A stretch of 64,000 nucleotides of DNA from Hygrophila difformis (GCA_030278955.1 JAOANR010000009.1:39022945-39086944); one strand, 5' to 3'. Numbered from the stretch's first letter, positions 1 through 11,348 are shown. Numbers and translations: made by a program. The notes: generated by a model not told the origin, from the letters alone.

Positions 1-42
1 ACATTATTCCAAACCGATACCGACACAGTTATGGGGACATAA
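1..42 (+). CDS. C-terminal end of Tekay-type pol (partial)
   Basis: The window opens in frame inside the last 14 codons of a polyprotein, ending [13 protein letters not shown] and TAA at 40-42. The same ending closes the intact Tekay gag-pol on the other strand at 40675. It is the tail after the chromodomain. The rest of the element lies upstream of the window. The PPT and LTR follow at once, so the LTR at 66 is this element's 3' LTR. Confidence 0.85.
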   Translation, partial: TLFQTDTDTVMGT

Positions 43-45
43 CTG
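26..45 (+). other. Pre-PPT hairpin
   Basis: CAGTTATGGGGACATAACTG is an 8-bp perfect stem closed by a GGGA tetraloop. It overlaps the pol stop codon and lies six bases before the PPT. The identical 20-mer occurs before the PPT at 40672-40691, 52049-52068, 58241-58260 and 63325-63344, including elements where it no longer encodes protein. Confidence 0.8.
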
Positions 46-50
46 CAATC

Positions 51-65
51 TTAAGGGGGAGAGGA
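51..65 (+). other. Polypurine tract (plus-strand primer)
   Basis: TTAAGGGGGAGAGGA abuts the LTR start TGTCATACC at 66. Purine-rich tracts at this position prime plus-strand DNA synthesis in LTR retrotransposons. Confidence 0.85.
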
Positions 66-226
66 TGTCATACCACCTATTTCCATGCATTTTTGTAAAC
101 TTTTGAACTACGTTATGGCTTGATCCCTTCACCGGGTACGTAGACAGCTTAGAAGTCTTAATTCTAAGTTCAGTCACAAAATAACAAAACAAACAAAAGA
201 CCTTAGCACAAGAAAGGCCGTAACAC

Positions 227-264
227 AACTTCGAGGACGAAGTTGATTCTTAAGGAGGGTAGAC
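227..264 (+). other. Internal hairpin plus second PPT-like tract
   Basis: AACTTCGAGGACGAAGTT (7-bp stem, AGGA tetraloop) is followed by GATTCTTAAGGAGGGTAGAC and then TGTAATACCCG at 265. Spacing and order copy the real end module (hairpin, CTTAAGG purine tract, TGTCATACC) about 200 bp upstream. Confidence 0.7.
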
Positions 265-824
265 TGTAATACCCGAGAATTTTCCAACATAAAATAGAAC
301 AATAATTAGATAAATAAACAATAAATAAAATAAATAAATAAATCCAGCAAATAAATAAAGATAAGGAAATGAGAAATGAGATTTTTACTTAAAAAGGAAT
401 TAAAGGAATTTAATTAAATAAAAGGAATTATTAAAGGTAAATAAATTGTACACCGAAACCCGACACCAATGAACTCGAGAATTCGAGTCCAACATCCAAT
501 TAGACCCGAGTAAAGATTTAGAGAGAAAGTAGAAACCCGGAGATACCCCGGAACTCAGAATTCGGGAGCATAGAGGGATAGAAATCCGAAAGAGAGGAGG
601 AAAAGCACGACGGATTGCACGACCCGCCCGGACCGAAGTCCAGGCGAGCTCGGCGCGGTGGCCGCGCGGTCGAAGAAGGGAGGGCGCGCCACGGCCGCGC
701 CGTCGGACAGATTCGCCCGTTGCGTGAATCTCTCGCCCGAACGCGGATTTTTCGACTTCGGTTGAACATCTTTCGACTCAAGACCCTTAGGGTCAGATCT
801 TGGATGCCCTAGGTCTTAGCTATC

Positions 825-832
825 TATAAATA
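825..832 (+). promoter_or_regulatory. LTR TATA box
   Basis: TATAAATA lies downstream of the CpG-rich block and is conserved in the other Tekay LTRs (36762, 39862 and 48468, all - strand). It would place the transcription start near 855, leaving a long R-U5. Confidence 0.7.
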
Positions 833-1305
833 AACCCCCTTGGAAGCCCCGAATACTTTTACAAAACCTACAACTCTCTCTATACATTCGAAACCCTAAT
901 TCCGGAGTCGTCGGAGGCACGAAACCAAGGCGAATACCGGTTGGACGAAAATTCTGAGATCTCCAGCGTCGTGGTAAGTTTCGATCCAATCCTTGTTCAA
1001 TATACGATTCGAAAACGAATCCTAATCATCTCCTTTTTCCTTCTACACCTTGAATTGGATCTAGAGCGTAGAACCCGACGAACGGAGAGGAGAAACGGTG
1101 GACTGGAAGCCACGCCTTCGAAATAGATGATCCCGGATGTTCACATCTCTGTAAGTTAGCCTTACATGGTTTTGGGAGGAATTAAAACGTTCGAAACTAA
1201 AAGATTTAAGAAGAGATCGAAAATCTGCCAACATGGTCTTTTTACCGACGCAACAGATTTGCCTAATTTTTCCGAACCTTAAAACGACCTCAAACGGAAA
1301 AACTT

Positions 1306-1770
1306 AAAACACAAAAAACGTTCCTAAGGCTTATATCTAACTACTGTAAAATTTTCAGAATTTTTAGAGACGAATTGATATGCGAAACCCAACCGAAACC
1401 GAACTGCTTGAAATTTGATCTTGAAATTCTTGACAGAACTTAGGTCCGATAATGATCACGATTTTGACATTAGTTCTAGACTGATTTAGATCTCTGGCCG
1501 AACATGAAAGTTGTAGATAAATATCATAAGATGGTCTCTGTAAAATTTCATCAAATTTGGAGTTGATTTGCTATGGTAGATTTCAATATCTTTAAACTGT
1601 GACATACAAAATTCGGACAGATTTGTGTTTCTGTGGAAATTGGTGTTTTTGACCTATTTAGGTATCTTGGATTGAAAAAGTTAAAACACGAAAGTTGTTC
1701 ATCTCGATGTTTCTGAGTCATTAGTGAAATTTCGGAATTTTTGGAGTTAAATCTGATTTTAGACGAATTT
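1306..1770 (+). repeat. ~190-bp degenerate repeats inside the Tekay LTR
   Basis: Three units share a GTAAAATTT-type anchor at 1346, 1540 and 1725 (the third reads GTGAAATTT). Each is preceded by a block resembling AAAACACGAAAGTTGT and followed by one resembling AATTTTTGGAGTTGATTTG. Spacing is 194 and 185 bp. The same unit occurs five times in the LTR at 58281-61568. Confidence 0.65.
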
Positions 1771-2804
1771 TAGAGTAAACGGTGGTTTACTGCAAGTCAA
1801 ATCTTGAAATCTTGTTGAAACATGAAATTAACATTTAGGGTTGAAATGAGTTGAAATATGATTTTCAAATAAACTAAATTGAAAACAGATTTTTGAAATT
1901 AAATCCCCTTACAAACTTGATAAATTAAAATTAGGGTGCTCTGCAGGGTGCCCCCTAACGATTCACTTCGTGCCTTAATGGACGATGGTGACCCCGCGCG
2001 AAATTGAGATATGATATTGCCAAAACGGCATGAGATATAGAGCCTACACTCTCGAGAATATCCACATGGGTTTCCCGAGGCTCCGGAGTGGTACTGGGTA
2101 TGGCTGATACGGTTGCGGCCACCGGGCTACCGGCTAAACTTGTTGAGATTGCGATGCAATCGTGAGATACTTGAAATACCAAATCTGGGATGTAAGGGGG
2201 AAATTAGAATTTAATTAAATTGAAATGTGTGTGGTTGTCTAATTAAATTATTTGAATGCTTTATTTAAATTATGGCTTTATTTTAAGTTGAATAGTTAAT
2301 TAAATTAAATCGAATATTATGTTATTATCATGCTTTTGTTTAATTATGAAATGAATGGCTTTTAAACCCTACGATCATGTCTGTGTTAACTTACTCAGCA
2401 AGTTGTGCTGACCAAACCATTTTTATTTTCTTTTCTTACAGAGTATGTGGAATGAGCATGACCATATTCATGCATGGGGGAAATTACATTTTTTGGACAA
2501 CTTATTGTTTTTAAATTCGTACATTAGACTATATTATGAACGGGCCTGTTTAACCCGTGTTTTGGCCATGTCGGCCCTATTTACATTTTCCGCTGCAATA
2601 CTATACTAAAACAATTATTTCCGCTGCGCTATGATACTACTATTTTCGAATAATATCGTATGGGCTGTTTTGAATGCTTTAAATGTTTTAAATACTGCAA
2701 TACCTAGCCTTGCATTCCTTTAGTAAGCTCGGAGAAACCGTGTCTTACTAGGGGGATGTGGCGGTGACATCCCGACCTGGGTGACCAAAAACCGGGGTGT
2801 TACA

Positions 2805-5689
2805 GGATGGATTGGTTAACCCGATATAAAGCCGTGATCGAATGCCAAAAGCAAAAGATCACGCTGTCAAAGACTAGGGGGAGAAGAGTCATCTTTTACT
2901 CCCAGCCCCCTAAGAAGTCTAACAAGATAGTTAACGCCCTCAAATTATGTAGCTTAATGCGTAAGGGTTACGCGTTATATGCATGCTACATTCATAACCT
3001 TGAGGCCGAAGGAGTCAAGGTAGATAACATTCCGGTGGTGAGAGAATACCCGGATGTATTTCCTGAAGACGTTCCCGGCATGCCACCTGAGGGAGATCTT
3101 GAATTCACCATAGATCTCATTCCGGGAACGGAACCTGTCTCGAAAGCTATTTACCGCATGGCGCCACTGGAAATGAAGGAGCTAAAGGAACAACTCGAGG
3201 AGTTGTTGGAGAAGGGATACATAAGGCTGAGCACGTCTCCATGGGGAGCCCCGGTCTTATTCGTTAAGAAGAAGGACGGAGGTCTACGACTATGCATTGA
3301 TTATAGAGGACTTAATCAAGTCACCGTCAAGAACAAGTACCCGTTGCCCAGGATTGAAGACTTATTCGACCAACTGAAGGGAGCTTCAGTATTCTCAAAG
3401 ATCGACCTGCGATATGGATATCACCAGTTAAGGATCGCCGAAAAGGACATTCCAAATATGGCGTTCAGAACTCGTTACGGACACTACGAGTTCACGGTGC
3501 TATCATTTGGGCTAACGAACGCCCCCGCGATGTTCATTAATCTCATGAACAACGTATTTCGATAACTATTAGATCAATGCATGGTGGTGTTCATAGATGA
3601 CATCCTGATTTACTCGAAAAGCGAAGAAGAACATTCCGAACACTTACACAAAGTGTTAGGAATCTTACGAGTAAATCAATTGTATGGTAAATTGTCCAAT
3701 GCGACTTTTGGTTAAAAGAAGTAGCATTTCTTGGGCATATAGTATCCGCCAACGGAGTGGCAGTAGATCCGGCAAAGATCTCGGCAGTGACCGAGTGGGT
3801 GCCACCAAAGAATCCAACAGAGATAAGAAGTTTTCTTGGATTGGCGGGTTACTATAGGTGATTTGTAAAGGATTTCTCGAAAATCGCACGCCCGTTGACC
3901 CAGCTGTGGAAGAAAGGGGTGAAATACGACTGGACCAGTGAGTGCGAGTCCGCGTTCCAAGATTTGAAGAAACGACTTACCACAGCGCCTGTATTGGCGT
4001 TACCATCAGAGGATGGAGACTTCGAGGTGTACAGTGACGCCTCGAAAGAGGGATTGGGATGCATGCTAATGCAAGATCAAAGGGTTATAGCATACGCATT
4101 GCGTCAACTAAAACCACACGAAGAAAACTACCCGACGCACGACTTAGAACTAGCCGCAGTCGTGCTCGCCTTACCTTAAGTATATGTTCACGCAAAAAGA
4201 CCTGAATTTGAGGCAAAGAAGATGGTTGGAACTAATCAAGTATTATGACCTGGAAATTGCTTATCACGAAGGAAAAGCCAATGTAGTAGCCGACGCCTTG
4301 ATTTGAAAGACTCAACACGTGGCGAATTCACTCGTGATACCGGCCGAGTTATACAGAGACTTGGCGAAATTGGGTCTAGAGTTGGTGCATTCAGGCACAA
4401 TAAACGAAGTCGTCTACGCGATGGTAGTGGGACCTACCATATTCGATGAAGAACGACTCGCCCAACCGGGTGATGAGAAGTTGGAGGAAATTAGGAAGAG
4501 CATTACCGAAGGAAAGGCAATGGATTTTAAAATTCATGAGGACGGAAGCATCCGCTTCAAGGGAAGATGGTGTATACCACGAAAATGCGACGACCTGAAG
4601 CAAAAAGTAATGGAGGAAGGCCATATACTCCATACTCAGTTCATCCCGGAGGCGATAAACTGTACAAGGACTTAAAGAAGAACTATTGGTGGCCGAACAT
4701 GAAAAGAGAGGTAGTCGAGTTTGTGGCAAGATGCCTCACCTGCCAGAAGATCAAGGCAGTACGTCAAAAACCCCTAGGACTAATGCAACCATTGGAAATC
4801 CCGAGTTGGAAATGGGATAGCATTTCGATGGATTTCGTTTCGGGATTTCCGCGGTCACCGAAAGGGATGAATAAAATCTGGGTGATCGTAGATAGGTTGA
4901 CGAAAGTTGTCATATTCATACCAATGAAGGACACTTGGTCAATGGACCAATTGGCAAAGGCGTATGTCGACAATGTGGTACGCTGGCATAGAGTACCACA
5001 TGACATCATCTTGGATAGAGACAGTAGATTTGTCTCTCATTTTTGGATAAAACTGCAAGAAGCCCTCGGTACGAAAATAATAATGAGTACTGCGTTCCAC
5101 CCCATGACGGATGGACAAACAGAAAGAACGATCCAAACGTTGGAGGACATGCTGAGGGCATGTGTCCTAGAGTTTAAGGGAAGCTGGGAAAACCATTTAC
5201 CTTTGATCGAGTTTTCCTACAACAATAGTTACCATGCTAGCATCGGCATGGCACTTTTCGAGGCACTGTGTGGGCGCAAGTGTCGAAGCCCATTGAGCTG
5301 AGAAGAGAACAATAGGACTATGGAAGTTGGACCGCAACTTGTTAGGACATGGCTCAACAAATCAAGATAATCCAAGGAAAGATGAGAGCCGCTCAGGACC
5401 GACAAAAGAGCTATGCCGACGTGAGACGGCAAGACTTGGAATTTCAAATCAAAGATAAAGTCATGCTGAAGGTATCACCAATGAAGGGTGTGATGCGCTT
5501 CGGCAAGCGAGGGAAATTGAGTCCACGATACATAGGACCGTATGAGATCCTAGAAAGAGTGGGAAACCTGGCATATCGACTAGCATTGCCACCACAATTT
5601 GCTCGTGTCCATGATGTGTTCCATGTCTCACAGTTGAATAAGTATGTACACGAACCGACCCATGTACTCCAACCGGAGGAGATTGAATT
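2805..5689 (+). pseudogene. Decayed Tekay pol lacking gag and most of protease
   Basis: The sequence starts at the end of protease ([11 protein letters not shown]) immediately after the LTR end. It runs through RT (FIDDILIYS), RNase H and integrase (HHCC region, then DDE core) and stops before the chromodomain at the LTR fragment at 5690. It is clearly dead. There is a TAA at 3563-3565, a 1-nt deletion near 3700, a TGA near 3860, and a loss of roughly 60-70 nt in RNase H near 4177. Further damage includes a TGA near 4305, 1-nt deletions near 4630 and 5340, and a TGG-to-TGA change at 5299-5301. Several stops fit deamination of CGA or TGG. PBS, leader and gag (about 2.6 kb in the intact copy) are missing. 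The direct LTR-pol joint is a deletion or recombination product. Confidence 0.9.
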
Positions 5690-6436
5690 TGTAATACCCG
5701 AGATTTTTATCGGCGTCAAAACGAATAAAATTAGTTTCTTAATCCGATCAAGGTCGAAATATCTCCGAGAAGAAGAAAATAATTTATCACATAAATTATT
5801 GCTCGGAAATAAAACGCCGATAGATTCAAAAATTCAAAATGGAATAAAAGAGGGAAAGGAAGCCCGAAGACATTCCATGGATCGAGTTAAAAGAATTGGA
5901 ATTAAATTCAATAAGGAAAAGAATTTTTAATTCCAAGGACCGTGAAGTCGAAAAGGATTTAAATAAATAAATCACTGCACGGGAATCGAAAACGACGAAT
6001 TAAAAGCCGACAAATCCGAAACCGACGGACTTAAGATTTCAAACACGAAATCAATGTCAAGTCAAAATAGATTTAAGATAGGAATCGTGATCCGAGAATG
6101 AACCGGAAAAATCGAGCCCGAAAATGCAGGAGGATAGAAACCCGAAAGAGAGGAGAAAAGGCCCGACGGGATCACACGGCCCAGTCCGGACGCACGGCCC
6201 AGACCAGCCGCGCGCCCTCCGCACGGTGTTTGGCCCAACCCCGCGCCAACACACAGTGGCTGCTACACTTGCACGTTTTGGCGATTTCTTGCCTTATTTT
6301 CAACCTCCGACTATGGAAACTCAATCACGAATGGGGGAAAGGTATTATGGACGAAATTTGGTTGATCCTTATACCATTATTCAGATCCTAACCCTTTAGT
6401 TCATTCCTCAACACCCCATATTCTCTCTATTGTTCT
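5690..6436 (+). mobile_element. LTR fragment of the TR-GAG family, starting at the internal TGTAATACCC
   Basis: This matches 58582-59286 of the complete LTR at 58281-61568. It begins exactly at the inner TGTAATACCCGAG, so the first ~301 bp of the LTR are absent. Its right end is cut at 6436 by the Athila LTR. The start coincides with a junction inside decayed pol (left flank GAATT, 5685-5689). Confidence 0.85.
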
Positions 6437-6982
6437 TGAAACTTTTGACAATTTCGTCAACACGAGCTTTTTTCTAAAATATCCCAAGTTTGAATTTATT
6501 AAAAGAAAAGAGTTATGATTCATGGGAAAGGGGTTTAAGGATATATTTCACTTTTTATTACTCATGTGGGAAACTTTGATTTCAAACGGCACTGTGGACC
6601 TCCCCGGCATGAAACTTTTGACAATTTCCTGCCTTGAAGATCATTGCCATGAAACTTTTGACAAGTTCCCACTACATGAGTATTTTCTGAAACATAATAA
6701 TCCTGGTTTTCAATTTTATTTAATGAAACCAATTTATGAAGATGGAGTTGGGATTAGGGATATATATTTATAGGTTGTCACGTTTTTATTACTCGTGTTA
6801 AGAAACTGTGCCCCCGAAAGCGCACGGTGTCAAAAATTGCAGTAATTTATAGTAAGACCGGATTGTTCACTGGAGGATGTGCGATAGAAGCAGGGCCCAC
6901 GTCGTTTATTAAGATTTTCCACTCGGTTACTCGATTCAAGTTTTGAAATGGTATCTAACAACTACTTGACATAATTTAAATT

Positions 6983-7108
6983 AGATTATGAAAGCAGTAA
7001 AGTTATTCTACAAAGCGGATTAAATTAGTCTAAAAGCGATTAAATCTATTCTAAGAAAGCAATAAGAATTATGCTAAGAAAGCAGGTAAAATTATTCTAC
7101 GAAAGCAG
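6983..7108 (-). repeat. Short degenerate tandem repeat in Athila U5
   Basis: Repeats of about 22-25 bp share the core TCTAAGAAAGCA with AT-rich spacers. The same block is present at 29052-29178 and, diverged, at 14376-14500 in the solo LTR. Confidence 0.55.
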
Positions 7109-9039
7109 ATTTAAAATGTGACAGAAGGGACAGGAAGGAAATAATAAAAATTGGACAAGATTTAGATTAGACACAATTAAACTTCCATTTTAATACACAG
7201 ATCTTTGTTTGGGATGATTCATCAGTTAGCTAACTCTCATGCTTTCTAGACTATGTTCCATTTAACAGACAGGTACTTACAGTCAGAAGTTGCATGGTCT
7301 TAAGACAGCAAAATCTAAGATACCACAGACTCACAACTGCCCTCACATGGCCATGTAGAGGCATGTTATTCATCTGTGGTGGACAAGCAACACCTAACAT
7401 ATCATTAGTTGATATGCCAAGTACTCCCATCATCTCCCTTGTCACACCCAAAGTCCAAATCTAATCCCAAACTAATCCATAACTCTTAAACCTTACAACC
7501 GGCGGCCAACCTCTAATTCTTCCGAGTGGCCTCTATGAAAGCATTTTAAAGAAAGCGATAAAGAAAGCAGTAAAGAAAGCATTTAAAAACCTATCACCGG
7601 AAGTCTTAAAATTCATCTCATTCCGTTAGTATAAAAGAGCCCCTAGTCTTAGTGACCAGATGCAGATTTAGAACTTCCCAAATATCAGTAAGCCAAAGGG
7701 CTTATAACATCCGGTTAGTTACGAGATACAAACATGAGTGGAACAGACCTATGAAGATCTATTCCGAATGTACTCACTCAAGACTCAATTTTAGGCTTTG
7801 GTGGGAGAAGACAGTAGTTGAAAGAATACTCAACCCTACCTTAGAAATTAACCAAGGCCTATATGTTGTTCCTCTAATATTATTTATCACATCTTATCTG
7901 AATCCAAGTGGACACTGATTCGATACAATACTTAATAAAAGATTCCCAACACACAGTAATTTTGAGAAACCAATTAATATTTGAAAATCATTCCCTAAAC
8001 AGGTACTAAACTCTCAATTAAAACACAGATCCTTTCAGTCTAGGAGAGACCTAATCGCTGACTCTGCTTCTAAGTTTCTCAAAATCAACCCCCAGTAGAA
8101 TATGAGTTAGTCATAACTGTCGATTTGTCCCTTACTTAGATCCGGATTTTATAAAGTGATTTTTGTGGAAATTTATTATGCAGCATCTGATTTAAATCAA
8201 GACTTCTATGTCCAAGGAGAAGGATCTTCCAAAATATAATAGACCACAATATCTACATAATACTATCATGCATACATGTATATGAGAAATAAAATAAAAT
8301 ACCCCAAAATATATGGTGGGGTTAGACAGAACTTGATACACAAAGGTGGGTTAGCCTGAGATAAGAAGAAATTGGCTCAAAAGAGTGCCAGAAATAATTG
8401 GGGTTATCCGGACTGCAAACATCTGCTATCCGGTTCCCAAGTATTCCAGATGGAAAGATTGTTAGACAGTAGGGATCCCTTAATGACAGTGATCGTTATC
8501 ATCGAGAGTCCTACTGTCTATGAGTGAGGAAAAACCTACACGTTTTCTTACTACAGTAATGCTATAACAGTGTTGATCGACACTATCTAACAGTACTGTA
8601 GCATGAAATTCAGGTTGAAATTAAGATAAAGAAAAGAAAACTGTATCCGGATAGGAGCCAGCTGAGCAGCTATTATAATCCCGGATGGACGAACCGCCAA
8701 GGCTTCCACCGACCACTATCCGGACCATGCAAAATAACAACTAATAATTAATATTCAGAATACGAGCTAGTTTATCCGTGTGGGAATACCCGCCAACATT
8801 AGTCTGATATATTTCTTACTAATTGATCATACACACAATGAAAGAGAAAATAAATAAAATTAAGAAAATGTTTTTGGTATTGTGTGAGTGTTAATCACAC
8901 AATAATTAAGACACTAATGGGTGAGATGTGTAATGGATACAATTAGGTGTAATAGGCCTAGGCCCAATATACCCATGCAACTTACACAACTCAAGTAATA
9001 AAATGTTTTTGGAGTTTTGAAAGTAGAAGGAGGAAAGCA

Positions 9040-9600
9040 ATTAGGTCTATTGGGCAAAATGCAAATTAGACCGAATTGAGGATGCATGAGGTATGAAGTA
9101 ACACCGTACCCAATTAATCCTTGTAAAGTCATGAAGCATCCTCTAATTCGAATTGTCAAAGCAATTCGGTCTAAACCGAATTGGACAATTCGAATTGATG
9201 AAGTCATTACTTCACTCAAATTTGGCTAAGGCATTTACCCCAAAAGAGGGAAATTCGAATTACCAATTGAATTCGGTCTAGACCGAATTGGCAATTCGAA
9301 TTGGTAAGACATAAAATAAACTAAGGCATGAAGGGATGGAATGCATACAATATGGTGTACAAGGTCAATTCGATCTATGGGAGGAATTCGGTCAATTTCG
9401 AATTCGCACAGACCGAATTGCTTGTGCACCATATGAGAATAATTTTTGCTATGTAATTCGGTCTCATGGGCAATTCGGTATAGACCGAATTACCTAGATC
9501 GAATTGCATATAAATTTTCAGATAAGGCATTCAACAAATATTTTTTGCCATGCAATTCCATTTCATGGGCAATTCGGTCTAGACCGAATTGCCTCAATTC
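9040..9600. repeat. Palindrome array, AATTCGG type (R-U5 side)
   Basis: About six copies of AATTCGGTCTAGACCGAATT or close variants, starting near 9162, 9269, 9380, 9471 and 9570, with a half-site near 9050. Spacing is roughly 90-110 bp. The copy at 9568-9593 is a perfect 26-bp palindrome. Confidence 0.85.
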
Positions 9601-10498
9601 GAATTGCATGTCTTTTCTCACATAAAAGATATTTTGAACTCATAAGTGCAGATTCGGTTTACATTGTGTGGTTCATGATGGATAAGATTTACCAAATCCT
9701 TCATTTCACATCAATGTCACCTCACAGCCACACTAATGAGTGTTTAAAGGAAAATAGGCATAGTAGGTTACGTGGGTAGCAGGTATTGGCATGAAACAAA
9801 CCTTACTTCTATAAACAAGCAATCAAAGATCAAAGACCTAAACATCTAAGATTAATAAGAACACATGCATAAAATAAGAACACCTACATTATCTAAGGCA
9901 ACAATAAGCTAACATAAAGAGAATAAAACAACAATCGAATAAACCTAGGAATAAATTCTAACAAGCCTAAAATCATCTAAAATCTAAGAACACTCATTTG
10001 AATCACTAAGGTGTAAGAACAAGCCAAAAACCCACTAAACATGCATTTATTGAGAATGTAAGTCAACTAGGACATAATAAATGTAACCTAGTTGAAACAA
10101 ACAAACATTCTAACATTTATTGCTAAGTAAAGCATTAAATAAGTGCCAAACACTTGAAATAAAAACCCATTTCTGGATTCTTTCTTGTATTGACACTTGA
10201 AAACAATAACTAACCCGAAAACCATCATTAGCTTGAAGGTAGGGTTCATTATAACTACAAAGCATTTAAAGTTTATGGTAATGGCTACACTAAAGGTAGT
10301 GACAAGCTTCTATGAAATTAAACTAAGATCAAAAGCATTAAAACTACACTACAAGCATGAAAAATAAACTAACTAACTAAACTACCTACCTAACCCTTAA
10401 GGGGTGGAGAACCTCCTGCTCCTCTTTTTGTCTCCCAGCAATTGTCCAAATGTTAGTGTTCGGATTTGGAATTTTTTTCTTGTGTTGAGGAAAGTCAG

Positions 10499-10506
10499 CT
10501 TTTATA
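10499..10506 (-). promoter_or_regulatory. Athila 3' LTR TATA box
   Basis: TATAAAAG on the - strand, 83 bp or more downstream of the U3 palindrome cluster. The counterpart in the 5' LTR is 32569-32576. Confidence 0.65.
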
Positions 10507-10599
10507 CTTCTTCTCAGAACCCTAGGCCCATCAGGGCACATCCACAGTGCCATGCATTTCTCACGTGCTCAAAGCTGCAATTTCGAATCTGGTTCGGTC

Positions 10600-10990
10600 T
10601 TCTCAAGTAGTTCGGTTTAGACCGAATTGGTGACATGAGGTCTTTCTCCTTGATCTTGAGCATTAAATGTGGTGATTCGTCTATGGGTAGACCGAATTGG
10701 CCTTGTTGAATTGAAGATGGCTCCTGCTTGGCTTCTTTGTTTTGAGGCAATTCGATCTATGCACTCAATTCGGTCTAGACCGAATTGCATAATATCGAAC
10801 TCCTTCTCTTCTTTTCTGCTCAGGGTCTTCTTCTTTCCAAAGTGCAATTCGGTCTAGGGGTCAATTCGGTTTAGACCGAATTGCCACAGACCGAATTGGT
10901 TGTTCTTTCCTTCTTCAACACTTTCTCTTTTTCTTCTTCTCTTCAGCAATTCGGTCTAATAAGCAATTCGGTTTAGGTCGAATTGCGTAT
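10600..10990. repeat. Palindrome array, AATTCGG type (U3 side)
   Basis: Several AATTCGG/CCGAATT inverted pairs lie just upstream of the TATA box. They include a perfect copy at 10766-10787 and imperfect copies near 10612, 10860 and 10960. Confidence 0.8.
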
Positions 10991-11334
10991 AGACCGAATT
11001 GATCTTCAACACTTAACCAAAATTTCAATTTGTGGGATTTTCATTCTTTTTCCCATCTTTTTTATTTTCGTGGGCTATTTTATTCTTTTGCCCATCTTTT
11101 CATTCCTTTTTCTTTACTTTTTCCTTTTTTCATGTTTTTGGATTTTTCTAACACAAATGCAATTAAAATTGCATATTTTTGTGTCTTTCATTACCAGCTC
11201 ATTATTCGTACAAACTTGCATCAATCTGTCGAATTCAACTGCTTTCTCATTAAAATAAGATGGGAATACGATCAAAATGTCCGTCTCAGACACGGAAATG
11301 GATTGGAAATAATGGACAATTTTGGCCATTATCA

Positions 11335-11348
11335 ACATCCTCACATTT
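11335..11348 (-). other. Athila PPT-like tract
   Basis: On the - strand AAATGTGAGGATGT directly precedes the 3' LTR start TGATAATGG. It is purine-rich though interrupted. The same tract recurs at 22284-22297 and 19727-19740. Confidence 0.6.

Larger units (their letters stand above)
66..2804 (+). mobile_element. Tekay-family 3' LTR
   Basis: A 2,739-bp LTR starting TGTCATACC and ending GGGGTGTTACA, with TG..CA termini. The boundaries match the paired LTRs of the intact Tekay element (37842-40651 and 46447-49257, opposite strand). It holds an internal second hairpin-PPT module (227-264), a CpG-rich block near 600-720, a TATA box at 825 and three ~190-bp repeat units. It is preceded by pol end and PPT, so it is a 3' LTR. 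Yet it is followed directly by pol sequence, with no target-site duplication or flank. Confidence 0.85.
6437..11334 (-). mobile_element. Athila 3' LTR (4.9 kb)
   Basis: On the - strand it starts TGATAATGGCCAAAATTG and ends GTCAAAAGTTTCA. It is near-identical to 28508-33403 (4,898 against 4,896 bp, scattered substitutions). It carries a TATA box at 10499-10506 and palindrome arrays on both sides of it (9040-9600 and 10600-10990). R-U5 is about 4 kb. Open frames within it are not shared protein sequence. Confidence 0.9.

Noticed and set aside
265..2804. Taking TGTAATACCC at 265 as the Tekay LTR start
   Set aside because: The perfect ACAAG duplication around 37842-49257 shows that the true LTR includes the ~200 bp before this site. 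The inner site is kept only as a possible alternative end.
9040..9600. CRISPR-like spaced palindromic repeats
   Set aside because: Spacers are part of the LTR sequence, arms vary, there are no cas genes, and the context is a plant retrotransposon.
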